DNA of 64,000 nt from Thermogemmatispora aurantia (GTDB lineage: Bacteria > Chloroflexota > Ktedonobacteria > Ktedonobacterales > Ktedonobacteraceae), in NCBI RefSeq assembly GCF_008974285.1, contig NZ_BKZV01000002.1, positions 336,514 through 400,513 on the forward strand. Reading direction: 5' to 3'. The notes under the pieces were generated by a model that saw nothing but the letters and a program-made list of their open reading frames with translations, made no database searches and was not told where the DNA came from. Of this stretch, positions 18,524 through 27,949 are shown one piece after another. The number at the start of each line of letters is the position of its first letter. The stretch's first letter is position 1. The position numbers and the translations under genes were made by a program.

Positions 18524-18901
18524 ATGGGCGTGTACTGTCGAGGCATCCGGGGCGCGACGACGGTCGAACGCAATGATCGTCGGGAGATTCTGGCCGCCAC
18601 CGCCGAGCTGCTCCAGTTAATGGTGGAGCTGAATGAGATCCAGACTGAGGATGTCGCCAGCGTTATTTTCAGCGTGACCGATGATCTGGATGCCGCCTAC
18701 CCGGCCCAGGCCGCACGTGAACTCGGTTGGACCGAGGTGGCGCTCCTGTGCGTGCGGGAGATTCCGGTGCCGGGCAGCCTGCGCAAGTGCATTCGCATTC
18801 TGCTGCATGTCAACACCGAGCGTAGTCCCGCAGAGCTGCGCCATGTTTATCTACGCGGTGCGGTGCAGCTGCGCCCAGAGTTCAGCGTCAAGCGCTCCTG
18901 A
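18524..18901 (+). CDS. aroH: Chorismate mutase, AroH type
   Basis: A 125-residue monofunctional AroH-fold chorismate mutase that rearranges chorismate to prephenate for phenylalanine and tyrosine. The Bacillus-type signatures are present: RGIRGATTVERND near the N-terminus, VIFSVTDDLDAAYPAQAARE, and LRKCIRILLH containing the active-site Arg equivalent to B. subtilis Arg90. The conserved tail HVYLRGAVQLRPE is also seen. ATG 18524 follows GAAAGGG. It lies 143 bases after trpA, so the branch enzyme competing for chorismate shares the neighbourhood, and perhaps the transcript, of the Trp genes. Confidence 0.92.
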   Translation: MGVYCRGIRGATTVERNDRREILAATAELLQLMVELNEIQTEDVASVIFSVTDDLDAAYPAQAARELGWTEVALLCVREIPVPGSLRKCIRILLHVNTERSPAELRHVYLRGAVQLRPEFSVKRS

Positions 18902-19470
18902 GCAGGCATCTTTAGCAGGCAGCTCCAGCCAGGGCTGGGCTTCGCTGCTCTCTCCGGTGCGTGACGTCCGTAGGCCAGTCGCGCCAGCCGCAGGCGAGGA
19001 GAGACTGCCAGCCCTATCCGTCCCGGTCAGCCCGGGCGAGCGCGCTGGCTCGTTCGTCCTTCCCATTGCTGCCTTGCGCTCTTTCCTCACCGGTTCCGAT
19101 CATGACGACGAAGGCGTCGCGATGGAGGAAGGGGATCGCTGCGTGGCCAGGGCAGTTCCTCTTGCTGGGAGGCTGCATGCGCCTTAGCGACTAGCCGCCA
19201 GCCAATCCAGCTGACCAACGCAACTAACTCACGAGCTAGCTAGTCGGTGGAACAGGCCAGGCTTCAACAGAGCAGAGTAAACACATTGAGTTGACCGCTG
19301 ATTGAGCTTGAGAAAGCGCGGCCCAGGCCCAGCCAGAGCAGATGGTCGAGAGGAACAGAGCATCGCTTTGCTGCTCCGCCAGGCCGCAAGCGGCTGTGGG
19401 CGGGCATGCGCTTCAAACCAGATTTCGAAGCCTGCATACGTTTGCCGAAAGCATGAAGGAGCCACGAGTC
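18902..19470. other. Intergenic region between aroH and aroF
   Basis: A 569-base gap with no gene I can support; frames here are short and unlike neighbouring proteins. A 7-bp inverted pair (GACTAGC near 19189, GCTAGTC near 19238) is the only structure noted. No T-box, terminator or two-box promoter was found, so it is open whether aroF is transcribed from the trp promoter. Confidence 0.4.
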
Positions 19471-20547
19471 ATGATCGTTGTAATGAAGCCTAACTGTAGT
19501 GAAGCCGCTATTGAGCACGTCCTGCGCTTTCTAGAGCAGGAGGGGTTCACCGGCCATCTCTCGCGCGGCGTGGAACGCACAGTGATCGGCGTGATCGGCT
19601 CGGTCAACGTGCAGAATCCTCCTGGCAAGGGGATGATCACACCGGCTCTGGGCGAGGCCCTGGAGGCCTTCCCCGAGGTAGAAGGCGTTTTCCGCGTCTC
19701 AAAGCCTTATAAGCTGGCGAGCCGCGAATTCCATCCTGATGATACGGTGGTCGAGGTGCCAGTCGCCTGTGTGGCAGGTGGCACGGTACGTATCGGTGGC
19801 CCCGCCGTGGTGATGATGGCTGGCCCCTGCACAGTGGAGAACGAGAAGCAGCTGATGACGACCGCTGAGGCTGTGCGCAAGGCCGGCGCGGTAATCTTGC
19901 GCGGTGGGGCCTTTAAGCCCTCGACCTCCCCCTATGGGTTCCGCGGCCTGGGCGAGGAGGGCCTCAAACTTCTGGCTAAGGCCTCGCGCGAGTTCGGCAT
20001 GGCCGTGGTGACTGAGGTGATGACTCCCGCCGACGTACCGCTGGTCTGCGAGTATGCCGATATTCTGCAGATCGGCACGCGCAATATGCAGAACTATATG
20101 CTTCTCGATGAGGTCGGACGCGCCCAGAAGCCGGTGCTCCTGAAGCGGGGCATGGCAGCGACCATTGAGGAATGGCTCCTGGCAGCTGAATATATTCTTT
20201 CTCAGGGCAACCGTGCAGTGATTCTCTGCGAGCGCGGTATCCGCACTTTTGAGAAGAGTACGCGCAATACGATGGATCTGAGCGCCATTCCCCTGGTGAA
20301 ACAGCTCTCGCATTTACCGATCGTGGCCGATCCAAGCCAGGGAACAGGCCGGCGCGATCTGGTCGCGCCGATGACGCTGGCAGCGGTGGCTGCCGGCTGC
20401 GATGGCCTCTTGATCGAAGTTCACCCCAATCCCGAGGTCGCACTCAAGGATGGCGCGCAGTCGCTGACTACTGAGCAGTTTGCCGAACTGATGCCGCGGG
20501 CAGAGGCAGTGGCCCAGGCCATCGGACGCTCGTTCGTGACGGCTTGA
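19471..20547 (+). CDS. aroF: DAHP synthase (3-deoxy-7-phosphoheptulonate synthase), type I-beta
   Basis: The first shikimate-pathway enzyme (358 aa): phosphoenolpyruvate plus erythrose-4-phosphate gives DAHP. Residues 1-70 are a ferredoxin-like regulatory domain as in Thermotoga DAHP synthase ([20 protein letters not shown]). The catalytic barrel carries [48 protein letters not shown] and [16 protein letters not shown]. The N-terminal domain in this family mediates feedback by Tyr and/or Phe. The frame is open further upstream, but ATG 19471 is preceded by AAGGAG at 9 bases. Confidence 0.93.
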   Translation: MIVVMKPNCSEAAIEHVLRFLEQEGFTGHLSRGVERTVIGVIGSVNVQNPPGKGMITPALGEALEAFPEVEGVFRVSKPYKLASREFHPDDTVVEVPVACVAGGTVRIGGPAVVMMAGPCTVENEKQLMTTAEAVRKAGAVILRGGAFKPSTSPYGFRGLGEEGLKLLAKASREFGMAVVTEVMTPADVPLVCEYADILQIGTRNMQNYMLLDEVGRAQKPVLLKRGMAATIEEWLLAAEYILSQGNRAVILCERGIRTFEKSTRNTMDLSAIPLVKQLSHLPIVADPSQGTGRRDLVAPMTLAAVAAGCDGLLIEVHPNPEVALKDGAQSLTTEQFAELMPRAEAVAQAIGRSFVTA

Positions 20548-20769
20548 GATGCCTGCCCAGGCCTCGCCTCCCGGTGAGCACAGCCCCAGCCGTCCATCTG
20601 CTTGAGCGGAGCTGGAAGCGGCCTCGCCTGGGATCATGAGCAGCAAGAAGGCCCACTCGGTTGCCCGCAGGGGAGACGTGGGGCGCGCGCTTGCTCTTTC
20701 AACGCTGCTGACGCGCGCCTCGCGCCTCCTTCGGGCCTGAGATGACGGGTTCGCACTATCTATCGATCT

Positions 20770-22680
20770 TCAGATAAAGTTTGGTTCACCCATGCTGGAG
20801 ATGCAGGAACTGGCCGGTTGAATCTGAGGGTTGTCGAGAAATTCCCCTATGATCAGGTTGGCGCAGGAGCTGGTCAGGAAGACGCCGTGACCAGTGCCCG
20901 GAAAGACAAAGAGGTAGCTATGGCTCAGGGTTTTTTGGGCCATCAGCGCATTACTGGTTGGAGTGATTGGATCGTATTCGCCCGAGAGAATCAGGGTCGG
21001 CAGGTCGCTCTTGACCGGCTGCTTTTGCTCGAGCGGCACCGGCGGGACGTTCCAGAGCTGGCAGACGCGATAGTCGGCCTCCAGACTATCCTGCATACCA
21101 GCCCGCAGCTCAGGCCGCAGGACCAGGACGGTCTTGTCCAGATCCTGAAGTGAGGTGTAGCGCATGTCCTCGCCGCATTCGACCGAGTAGTACATGCCAT
21201 AGCTAATGTCATTGGCCAGCAGCAGCTCCCCATAGGTTTCGGAGATCAGCGTATACTGCCCATGATCGATCTCGCTGATGGCCCGTGGCAGGTCGGGGAT
21301 AAAACTGGTCACATAGAGAGAGGTGAAGACCCACTGGACCAGGCCATCGCCCGTCAGCAGCACCGGACCATATTGGAGATCGTTGAAGGTCACCGGGTGG
21401 GCGTTGAGGCGATCCACCAGACGATAAAAGGTGGCCTCCAGGTTGGGATAGCTCTCGTTGCAGAGGGCATCTTGCTGACAGCCTTTGAAGAGGGTGTCAA
21501 AAGCGTGCTGCATCGAAGCCGGAAAAGAGGTGAAGAGGTTACTCTGAGTGGGAACGGTTGAATCAAGGATGACGCTGCGCAGGTCCTGTGGGAAGAGGCG
21601 CATGACAGTCAGAGCCAGCCGCGTGCCATAGGAGACACCATAGAGATTGACCTGCCGATAGCCGAGGGCATGGATGAGATCGTGGACGTCCTGGGCATCA
21701 GCAATGGTAGTGTAGGCGCTCAGGTGGATGCCTTCGGCAGTAAGCCGATCGTGGCAGGAGCGCATAGCTTGCAGATACTGAGCATCACTGGCCTGACGGC
21801 TAAGGTTCTCATCCTTGGTGGCCTGGGTGAAGCGGTCGATTTCCCCACAATAGAGCGAGGGCGTGGAGTAGCCCGTGCCCCGCTGGTCAAAGAGGATGAA
21901 GGTGTGCCCTAGCGTCACAGCTTGAAGGTTGGCCTGGCTGATGTAGGGACCTAGCTCGCTGAGGGTGGCCCCTCCCGGTCCACCAGAGAGATAGAGAAAG
22001 GGCGTAGCATCCGTCTGAGCGGTGCCGGCTTTGAAGATCGCCACCGCCAGGTGAATGGTGCTGCCCTGTGGCTGACTGCGGTCTTCAGGAACAGTCAAGA
22101 CTCCACAGGTCAGATCGCGCCCCTGGACGATGCCTCTGCCCGGTTGAAAAGGGCAGGGTCCCGGGTGGAAGCTGCTGGTTGCGGCGTCTGGCGTTCCTGG
22201 GGTGACAACGACGCTCGCTTTCACCGTTGGCTGTGGGCTAGTCGAGCTGCTGCCCCCATGAGCAGCCAGGACGAGATAGGTTGCTATCCCACCAGCAAAG
22301 AGGATAAGGCCGATCAGGAGGACAACAATGATGAAGCGCCAGGGACCAGGTGTACGCGGCGCCGTCGGCGGAAGAAGCGGCGCTTGACCCGGTATGACGG
22401 GCGACCCTTCCAGCCCAGGACTCAAGGACGGCGGCCTGGGCAGTGCCCTGCTCTCAGTCATCAGAGGTTCGTACAACCCATTGGCCCCTCCAGGTCCGGC
22501 AGAGGGCGCCGCAGGAGTAGTCAGCCTTTCCGAGGAGAGCGGATAGATGATGTCATTGCACTCCTGATAACGCAGACCAGGGGGTGAGTACTCATAGTAG
22601 GGGGCCTCACTATAGCCCGGCTGGAATCCGTCTATCTCACGCGGTTCTTTCTCAAAGGGTGAGGTCTGCTCTGTCATCAA
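20770..22680 (-). CDS. Membrane-anchored TAP-like alpha/beta hydrolase (proline iminopeptidase type)
   Basis: A 636-residue protein with a 110-residue Pro-rich cytoplasmic tail, one transmembrane anchor (about 113-137, IIVVLLIGLILFAGGIATYL) and an extracellular alpha/beta hydrolase. Residues LSGGPGGATL form the oxyanion region, GVSYG (about residue 350) the nucleophile elbow, SGEYDPITP the acid and GTGHG the catalytic histidine. A TAP-like C-terminal domain follows, as in secreted tripeptidyl aminopeptidases. It probably releases N-terminal amino acids or short peptides at the cell surface. Four Cys residues lie outside the membrane and may form disulfides. The upstream gene on the same strand is a zinc-ribbon protein. 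Confidence 0.8.
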   Translation of the reverse strand: MMTEQTSPFEKEPREIDGFQPGYSEAPYYEYSPPGLRYQECNDIIYPLSSERLTTPAAPSAGPGGANGLYEPLMTESRALPRPPSLSPGLEGSPVIPGQAPLLPPTAPRTPGPWRFIIVVLLIGLILFAGGIATYLVLAAHGGSSSTSPQPTVKASVVVTPGTPDAATSSFHPGPCPFQPGRGIVQGRDLTCGVLTVPEDRSQPQGSTIHLAVAIFKAGTAQTDATPFLYLSGGPGGATLSELGPYISQANLQAVTLGHTFILFDQRGTGYSTPSLYCGEIDRFTQATKDENLSRQASDAQYLQAMRSCHDRLTAEGIHLSAYTTIADAQDVHDLIHALGYRQVNLYGVSYGTRLALTVMRLFPQDLRSVILDSTVPTQSNLFTSFPASMQHAFDTLFKGCQQDALCNESYPNLEATFYRLVDRLNAHPVTFNDLQYGPVLLTGDGLVQWVFTSLYVTSFIPDLPRAISEIDHGQYTLISETYGELLLANDISYGMYYSVECGEDMRYTSLQDLDKTVLVLRPELRAGMQDSLEADYRVCQLWNVPPVPLEQKQPVKSDLPTLILSGEYDPITPTSNALMAQKTLSHSYLFVFPGTGHGVFLTSSCANLIIGEFLDNPQIQPASSCISSMGEPNFI

Positions 22681-22780
22681 TACGCCTTTCTAGCGCAGCC
22701 CGGTAAGGCTACCAGGCTCGTGCCTGAGCCGAAAAGGATGGAAAGAATGGCTCTGCCTTCCGGCTACCTCCCGCGGCTGC

Positions 22781-23302
22781 TCACCGGAAGCTGCTTCCAC
22801 TTTCTTCTTCCCGCTCCCACCCGCCGGCCTGACTGGCTCGCCAGGCAGCCTGCTCCTGCTGCAATTGGAGCAGCTCACGCTCAAGTTCAAAGATTTTCTG
22901 CTGAAGAAGCTGTTTTTGCTGCTGCGGTTGCATTAAACGGAAATCTTCGATAGCCTTATACCCCCAGCGTAGCAGACCCCGAGGCACAAAGGCAGCGCTC
23001 ATATAGTACTGTGTGCGCACATTGGACAGGTAGGCATTCAACTGCCTCAGATCGAGCTTCAGTGCGCGTAGCTGGAGGCGCAGCTGCTGAATGCGCTCGC
23101 GATAGGGATCTTGCCGTCGGCTTCCCCGGCGCGGCTGCGGCCTCCGGCCTTTCTCCTGCTGTTCAGCTAGCACAGGGCCTGGAGCTGGCTGCCTCCTCTC
23201 TATCTCCAGTACCTCGGCGCTAGCCTGTTCCAGCGGTGCACCGCACCAGGTGCAGAAACGGCTCCCAGCCGCAGTAGCTGTGCCACATTGAGAGCAGAAC
23301 AT
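22781..23302 (-). CDS. Zinc-ribbon protein with C-terminal coiled coil
   Basis: A 173-residue soluble protein of unknown function. The N-terminus is a zinc ribbon with two knuckles, CSQCG (residues 3-7) and CTWCG (17-21). Residues 80-110 and 130-165 are rich in Leu, Gln, Glu and Arg with heptad character (QQKQLLQQKIFELERELLQLQQEQ region), suggesting a coiled coil. The frame extends upstream, but ATG 23302 sits 8 bases after GGAGGAG and begins directly with the zinc ribbon. Confidence 0.7.
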   Translation of the reverse strand: MFCSQCGTATAAGSRFCTWCGAPLEQASAEVLEIERRQPAPGPVLAEQQEKGRRPQPRRGSRRQDPYRERIQQLRLQLRALKLDLRQLNAYLSNVRTQYYMSAAFVPRGLLRWGYKAIEDFRLMQPQQQKQLLQQKIFELERELLQLQQEQAAWRASQAGGWEREEESGSSFR

Positions 23303-23378
23303 CGTATCATCTCCTCCGCGGGTGCTTTTGCCCGGGAAACGCCGGGAATCGACGAATTTTTCGCTTTCGATCAGCCCC

Positions 23379-23387
23379 ATTATAGCA
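23379..23387 (-). promoter_or_regulatory. Extended -10 promoter of the zinc-ribbon gene
   Basis: Minus strand reads TGC-TATAAT, a perfect extended -10, about 75 bases upstream of ATG 23302. No good -35. Confidence 0.5.
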
Positions 23388-23527
23388 GATGTGGCTGAGA
23401 GGAGGAACCAAAAGCCGCTGGAGGACATCTGGAGGAACGATACTGCTCCTCCCACTTCTTCCTCATCTTCCTGGTTCCCCCATACCCTTAGTCGTGACTC
23501 CCCATTTGTCCTTTACTCTCTCACCGA

Positions 23528-23556
23528 TTGACAATCCTCACAGCTGCCACTATACT
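23528..23556 (+). promoter_or_regulatory. Consensus promoter upstream of the decayed gene
   Basis: TTGACA (23528-23533), 17-base spacer, TATACT (23551-23556). It is one of the best promoters in the window, although the gene behind it is broken. The 394-base gap 23303-23696 otherwise holds the divergent promoter of the zinc-ribbon gene and no gene. Confidence 0.75.
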
Positions 23557-23573
23557 CATCTACATCAATATCC

Positions 23574-23586
23574 CCTGTCAGACAGG
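23574..23586. promoter_or_regulatory. Palindromic operator candidate
   Basis: CCTGTC-A-GACAGG, a perfect 6+1+6 palindrome lying just after the predicted transcription start of the 23528 promoter, a usual position for a repressor site. Confidence 0.4.
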
Positions 23587-23696
23587 TGAGCATAGCCCAG
23601 CGTTGCCGGGAAGAATGTCCAGGGACGAGAGCATCTGCGGGCCTCTCGGAACCCACGTCGCTCCAGCCCCTCCCAGAGAGAAGGCAGGAACCAGAC

Positions 23697-25237
23697 ATGC
23701 CAACAATCCTTCCTGCTAAAGGGAGGCAACAAAAGCAGCTGCTACTCTACGAGTAGCAGTTCGGCGAGCTTATCGCTTTTATTCACAATAGAATAGTAAG
23801 CTTTATCTATTATATAGTACTTTTTATAGCAATTACCATATCAATAGCGCTCCTACTATCTGTTATTCTCTACCTCGCACTGATCCATCTGTATCCAGAT
23901 CTCGATCAGGTGCCGGCAGCGTGGCATGGGGCATATGAGCTGGAGTCCGCTAGCCCTCAGCCCTCGCAAGTCGAGCAACGCGCTCCTGATTGAGCAGGTG
24001 AGTCGGGTGTTATTGCCACAGATGCGCGAGCGCTATGCTGCCGGTCAGCGCCTCTCCTTTGGCCCTATCTTGGCCCTATCGAGGTAGACCAGGAGAGGCT
24101 GCACTGCCAGGGCTATCAGAGTATCCGCTGGGCCGATGTGGTCGATGTTCGTCTGGCGGACGATTGGTTCTTCCTCTACTATGATGGCAAATGGCGCACC
24201 TACCCACCAGCCTGGTTCGCATTCAGCCCCCAGGCATACAAAAAGGAGCAGCCCAAGACTCCCGCCAAGCGCCCCAATCTGCCGCTGCTGGTGCAATTGA
24301 TCCGGGAGGAGATACTGACTCAGAGCGAGGCAAGCCAACTGCCGACTACGCCCCGCGAGCCAGAAGCAGAGCCGGAGCTGGACACGGACAGTGTACTGGT
24401 GATGCCACTGGCAGTTGCACTGCAGAGAGAGTCCCGCCAGATTCAGCGAGTGGCAGCTGCTCACGCCTGGCAAAAGCGCCATCGCCTCCATATTACTGTG
24501 CTCGTGGTAATCTTAGTTTCTCCTTTTGTACTGACAGGCGGGCTGATCCTGGGCCTGGTCATCTATCAGCAGCAGCACGAGGCCGCCCTGCGCGCCCAGG
24601 TCAGCGCCCTGGTTCATCAGCGCTACTATACTGTCGCTCCCGGCGAGCAGTGCGCCAGCGGCCCGGGTCGCTGGTCAAACGATCCTCCACCCTCGATCTT
24701 TCAGTGCCTTGACGAGGGCCTGGAGATCATCCAGCCCGATACCTCCCAGGAGGCGGGCACTTTCCTCTCTTCTGATCCAGGGGACTATGACCATGTTGGC
24801 CTGACCGGCGACTTCTTCCCCGCTCACTACCAGATGCAGGTCAACGTGACCTTCGGAGAAGATCCTAACGATGTCTGCGCCTCGCTGTGGGTGCACGTCC
24901 AAAAGAATGAAAGGCATCAGGAATTTGATATCTGTGCCACTGGCGACTGGCTCGAAGGGCACTGCGATGCCTATTGCGAGCATTTCACTCTGCTCGCCCG
25001 GGGAGTGCTACCAGATCCCCAGATCCCGCCCCCTTCCTGATTGTCGGTATAGAAGCGCTGCCTGACGAGCAGCGGCTTTTCGTCGACGGCTCACTTATCA
25101 CAACGATCTTCGACAGCATGTATCAGCGCACCGACTCGCTGGCTGTGCTGGTCTACAATGGGACACCTGACTCAAAGCATGAGGTCAGCGCCACGTTTGC
25201 GGACTTCAGCTATACTCCTTTGTCATCGCCCGACTAA
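23697..25237 (+). pseudogene. Decayed gene for a DUF6585-like two-helix surface protein
   Basis: Coding signal runs through this region but in shifting frames. ATG 23697 opens a frame stopped by TAG at 23754. The same frame continues with a transmembrane segment (about 23795-23885) to TGA 23991. A second frame (from about 23935) carries ALLIEQVSRVLLPQMRERYAAG, then a perfect 11-bp tandem duplication (24059-24069, 24070-24080) throws it out of frame. The frame that resumes at 24081 encodes the rest, including a second membrane helix near codons of 24490-24560 and an extracellular Cys-containing domain. It ends at TGA 25038 because one C appears missing from the C-run 25029-25033. Restoring it joins a tail ending in FADFSYTPL at 25237. 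From memory the core (LLP..RYAAGQ..FGP, then W-x-D) resembles DUF6585 proteins of Ktedonobacteria, lacking their middle part. The 300-codon stretch 24138-25040 could still be translated alone. Confidence 0.7.
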
Positions 25238-25304
25238 CCCTTGCGACGAAGCAAGGGCCTTCCCACGGTTCCCAGCAAGCTGGCTCCGACTGGCCAGCTT
25301 GCTG
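25238..25304 (+). terminator. Two hairpins after the decayed gene
   Basis: A 7-bp stem starts right after the stop (25238-25244 with 25251-25257). A second hairpin has a perfect 11-bp stem (25273-25283 with 25294-25304). Neither has a good T-run; together they probably insulate the next operon. Confidence 0.45.
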
Positions 25305-25317
25305 CCAAGGCTCTTCC

Positions 25318-25347
25318 TTGACGCTGCCTCCCTTCGCAACGTACAAT
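25318..25347 (+). promoter_or_regulatory. Promoter of the cox-type maturation operon
   Basis: TTGACG (25318-25323), 18-base spacer, TACAAT (25342-25347). Predicted start near 25354, giving a leader of about 205 bases before TTG 25562, in which no other feature was recognised. Confidence 0.6.
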
Positions 25348-25561
25348 AAGATGTACCGCAACAGCGACCCGGCGCCTGCCTGTTCACTGGCATACCGTTC
25401 GCTATGTACTGTTCGCCATACTGCGCCAGACCACGCCAGGCCGGTGAACAGCGGTGCCCTCTGATCAGTTGCCCGCCCGTCGGTCACGCCGCGCGCCTGC
25501 CTATCTGCACGGCTCCATAGGCGGCATCAGAGGCTGATCGTTTGCTTATGGGAGGCTCTCG

Positions 25562-26488
25562 TTGAACCAGGAACAGCAGTCACTGGCTCTTCCCTTTTCA
25601 TCGATCGAGGATGTGCAACGGGCAATGTTTGCCCGACGCTATGTTGCTGATCGCAGTTTGGCGACAGCGGTGTTCCTGGCCCTCAAGCGCCGCAAACCGC
25701 TGCTGCTTGAAGGCGAGCCGGGCGTCGGCAAAACCGAGGTGGCCAAAGTCTTGGCCGATCTGCTGGAGACACGCCTGATCCGCCTGCAGTGCTATGAAGG
25801 GATCGACATCAGCACAGCGGTCTATGAGTGGAACTATACGCGCCAGATGCTCTATATCCGCCTGATGGAGGCCAGTGGGGCCACGCGCCAGGAGGAGCTG
25901 AAGGAGATCTTCGGCCCCGACTTCTTGATTAAGCGCCCCTTGCTCCAGGCCATCGATCCCGCCAACGCCAAGGCCCCAGTCCTCCTCATCGACGAGCTGG
26001 ACCGCAGCGATGAGGAGTTCGAAGCCTACTTGCTGGAGCTGCTCTCGGATTTCCAGATCACTATTCCTGAGATCGGTACGATCGCGGCCAAAGAGCCGCC
26101 GATTGTGGTGATTACTTCGAACCGCACGCGTGAGATTCACGATGCGCTGCGGCGGCGGTGCCTCTACTATTGGATCGACTATCCAACGCTGGAGAAGGAA
26201 TATTCGATTGTGCTAACGCGTATGCCGGAGGCACCCGAGCGCCTGGCCAAGCAGGTCTGCGCCTTCGTGCGCGAACTACGCGCGCTCGATCTGTTTAAGG
26301 CCCCCGGCGTCGCTGAAACACTGGATTGGATCGCTTCGCTGCTGGCTCTCAATCAGCTGGAACTGGTCGAGGGAACGGTACGTGATACGCTCGGCGCGCT
26401 GCTGAAGTATCAGGACGATGTGCTCAAGGTGGGCGGGAGCAATAACCTCGGCAAGCTGATTGAGAAGGCACGCAGCGTCAGCTCGTGA
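25562..26488 (+). CDS. coxD: MoxR-family AAA+ ATPase, CoxD-like
   Basis: A 308-residue AAA+ chaperone. Walker A is GEPGVGKT (residues 51-58), Walker B is VLLIDELD, and sensor 1 is VITSNRTREIHDALRRRC with the arginine finger. MoxR ATPases work with VWA proteins to insert or mature metal centres; in CO oxidisers CoxD helps assemble the Cu-S-Mo site of CO dehydrogenase. Here the next genes are a VWA/CoxE-like protein and two XdhC/CoxI-type proteins, which supports that reading. The start is TTG 25562, with GGGAGG 6 bases upstream; no ATG fits. Confidence 0.82.
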   Translation: MNQEQQSLALPFSSIEDVQRAMFARRYVADRSLATAVFLALKRRKPLLLEGEPGVGKTEVAKVLADLLETRLIRLQCYEGIDISTAVYEWNYTRQMLYIRLMEASGATRQEELKEIFGPDFLIKRPLLQAIDPANAKAPVLLIDELDRSDEEFEAYLLELLSDFQITIPEIGTIAAKEPPIVVITSNRTREIHDALRRRCLYYWIDYPTLEKEYSIVLTRMPEAPERLAKQVCAFVRELRALDLFKAPGVAETLDWIASLLALNQLELVEGTVRDTLGALLKYQDDVLKVGGSNNLGKLIEKARSVSS

Positions 26489-26500
26489 TCGCAGGTGTCT

Positions 26501-27949
26501 ATGGATGCCCACAACTTCGAGCGCCTTGACGATCCCTTGCTCTTCGCCTGGGACAGGATGGGCCCGTCTCCCTTCTCGCTCGAACCCGGACAAGACGGCC
26601 TCCGCCAGCCCGTAGCTGCTTCCAGCGCTGCAGCTGCCCTGACGACCCCGCTCTCTCCCCGCGAGCTGGAACGCGGCGAGCGCTTGCTCTATCGCCTGAC
26701 CGAATTTGGCCACCTCCTCTGGGAGTCAGGGATCGAGGTCGGCCCTCAGCAGCTGCTCGATCTGGCAGAGACGCTCAACGAAATCGATATTACGAATCCA
26801 GGCGACTTCTATTATACTCTGAAATGCTCACTCCTGAATCGGCACGAGCAGGAGCTGCTCTTCGATCAGCTGTTCAATTACTACTGGCTGACTCGCGATC
26901 GCCAGAATCGCCCGCCTGACCCCGGTTCGACCCGGCGCGATGATCGCCAGATCCGCTTGCCGCCCTCGGAGCGGAAGCGGCTGGCCGAGCACCTGAACGC
27001 CGACAATCAGCAGCGCGAGTTGCGTGTAGGCGAGCGGGAGAGCGAGCGGAGGCGCCTGTCAGACGAGGAGGCGGGCGAGCAGGAGGATGAGCAGGCTCCT
27101 CCCCAGGGTACAGCCTACAGCGCCCTGGAGCTGCTGCGCAAGAAGGATTTTGAATCGTTCACCTGGGAGGAGGTTCAGGAGGCCAAGCGCCTGATGGCCG
27201 AGATGCGCTGGAACCTCGGCCTGCGCCCGACGCGCCGCAAGCGCCCAGTGCGCAAGGGCGATTATCCTGATATGCGCCGCATTGTGCGACGCAATCTGAA
27301 GTACGGGGCGGAGCTGCTGGAGCTAACCTGGCGCGAGAACAAACTGAAGCCGCGCCCTCTGGTAATTATCTGCGACATCAGCGGCTCGATGAGCCTCTAC
27401 TCACGCCTGCTGCTGCACTTCATCCACACAATCTCAAACGGGCTGCTGAACGTCGAGGCCTTCGTCTTCGGCACGCGCCTGACGCGCATCACACGTCAGC
27501 TGAAACGGCGTGACGTCGACGACGCGGTACGCGAGGTCTCGCGTACGGTTCAGGACTGGTCGGGCGGCACACGCATCGGCGAGGCACTGCATACTTTTAA
27601 CCAGCAGTGGGCCAGGCGTGTTCTGGGTCGCGGCGCGGTGGTGCTGATCATTAGCGACGGCTGGGATCGCGGCGATGCTAACTTGCTGCGCGCCGAGATG
27701 GACCGCCTGCAGCATAGTTGCCACCGCCTGATCTGGCTCAATCCTTTGCTCGGCTCGCCCGACTATCGCCCACTGACAATCGGCATGAAGACGGCCCTAC
27801 CCTACATCGACGACTTCCTGCCGGCCCACAATCTCGATAGCCTGATCAAACTGGGCAAGCTACTTGAGCGGATTGATGATCGGCGCCCACTACGCACGCC
27901 CACAGCCCGCCGCGAGGCGGTCCAAGCCTGGAACCGCCTCACTTCCTGA
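26501..27949 (+). CDS. coxE: VWA domain protein, CoxE-like
   Basis: A soluble protein of about 482 residues. The C-terminal half is a von Willebrand A domain with the metal-ion-dependent adhesion motif DISGSMS (DxSxS, near residue 290), the later Thr in GGTRIGEAL, and an Asp in ISDGWDRGD. The N-terminal half contains a CoxE-typical helical region and a charged stretch (residues 135-215). CoxE partners with the MoxR ATPase CoxD in molybdenum hydroxylase maturation. ATG 26501 is preceded by AGGTG at short spacing; GTG 26495, two codons earlier in the same frame, is an equal alternative. The gap after coxD is about 12 bases. Confidence 0.8.
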   Translation: MDAHNFERLDDPLLFAWDRMGPSPFSLEPGQDGLRQPVAASSAAAALTTPLSPRELERGERLLYRLTEFGHLLWESGIEVGPQQLLDLAETLNEIDITNPGDFYYTLKCSLLNRHEQELLFDQLFNYYWLTRDRQNRPPDPGSTRRDDRQIRLPPSERKRLAEHLNADNQQRELRVGERESERRRLSDEEAGEQEDEQAPPQGTAYSALELLRKKDFESFTWEEVQEAKRLMAEMRWNLGLRPTRRKRPVRKGDYPDMRRIVRRNLKYGAELLELTWRENKLKPRPLVIICDISGSMSLYSRLLLHFIHTISNGLLNVEAFVFGTRLTRITRQLKRRDVDDAVREVSRTVQDWSGGTRIGEALHTFNQQWARRVLGRGAVVLIISDGWDRGDANLLRAEMDRLQHSCHRLIWLNPLLGSPDYRPLTIGMKTALPYIDDFLPAHNLDSLIKLGKLLERIDDRRPLRTPTARREAVQAWNRLTS

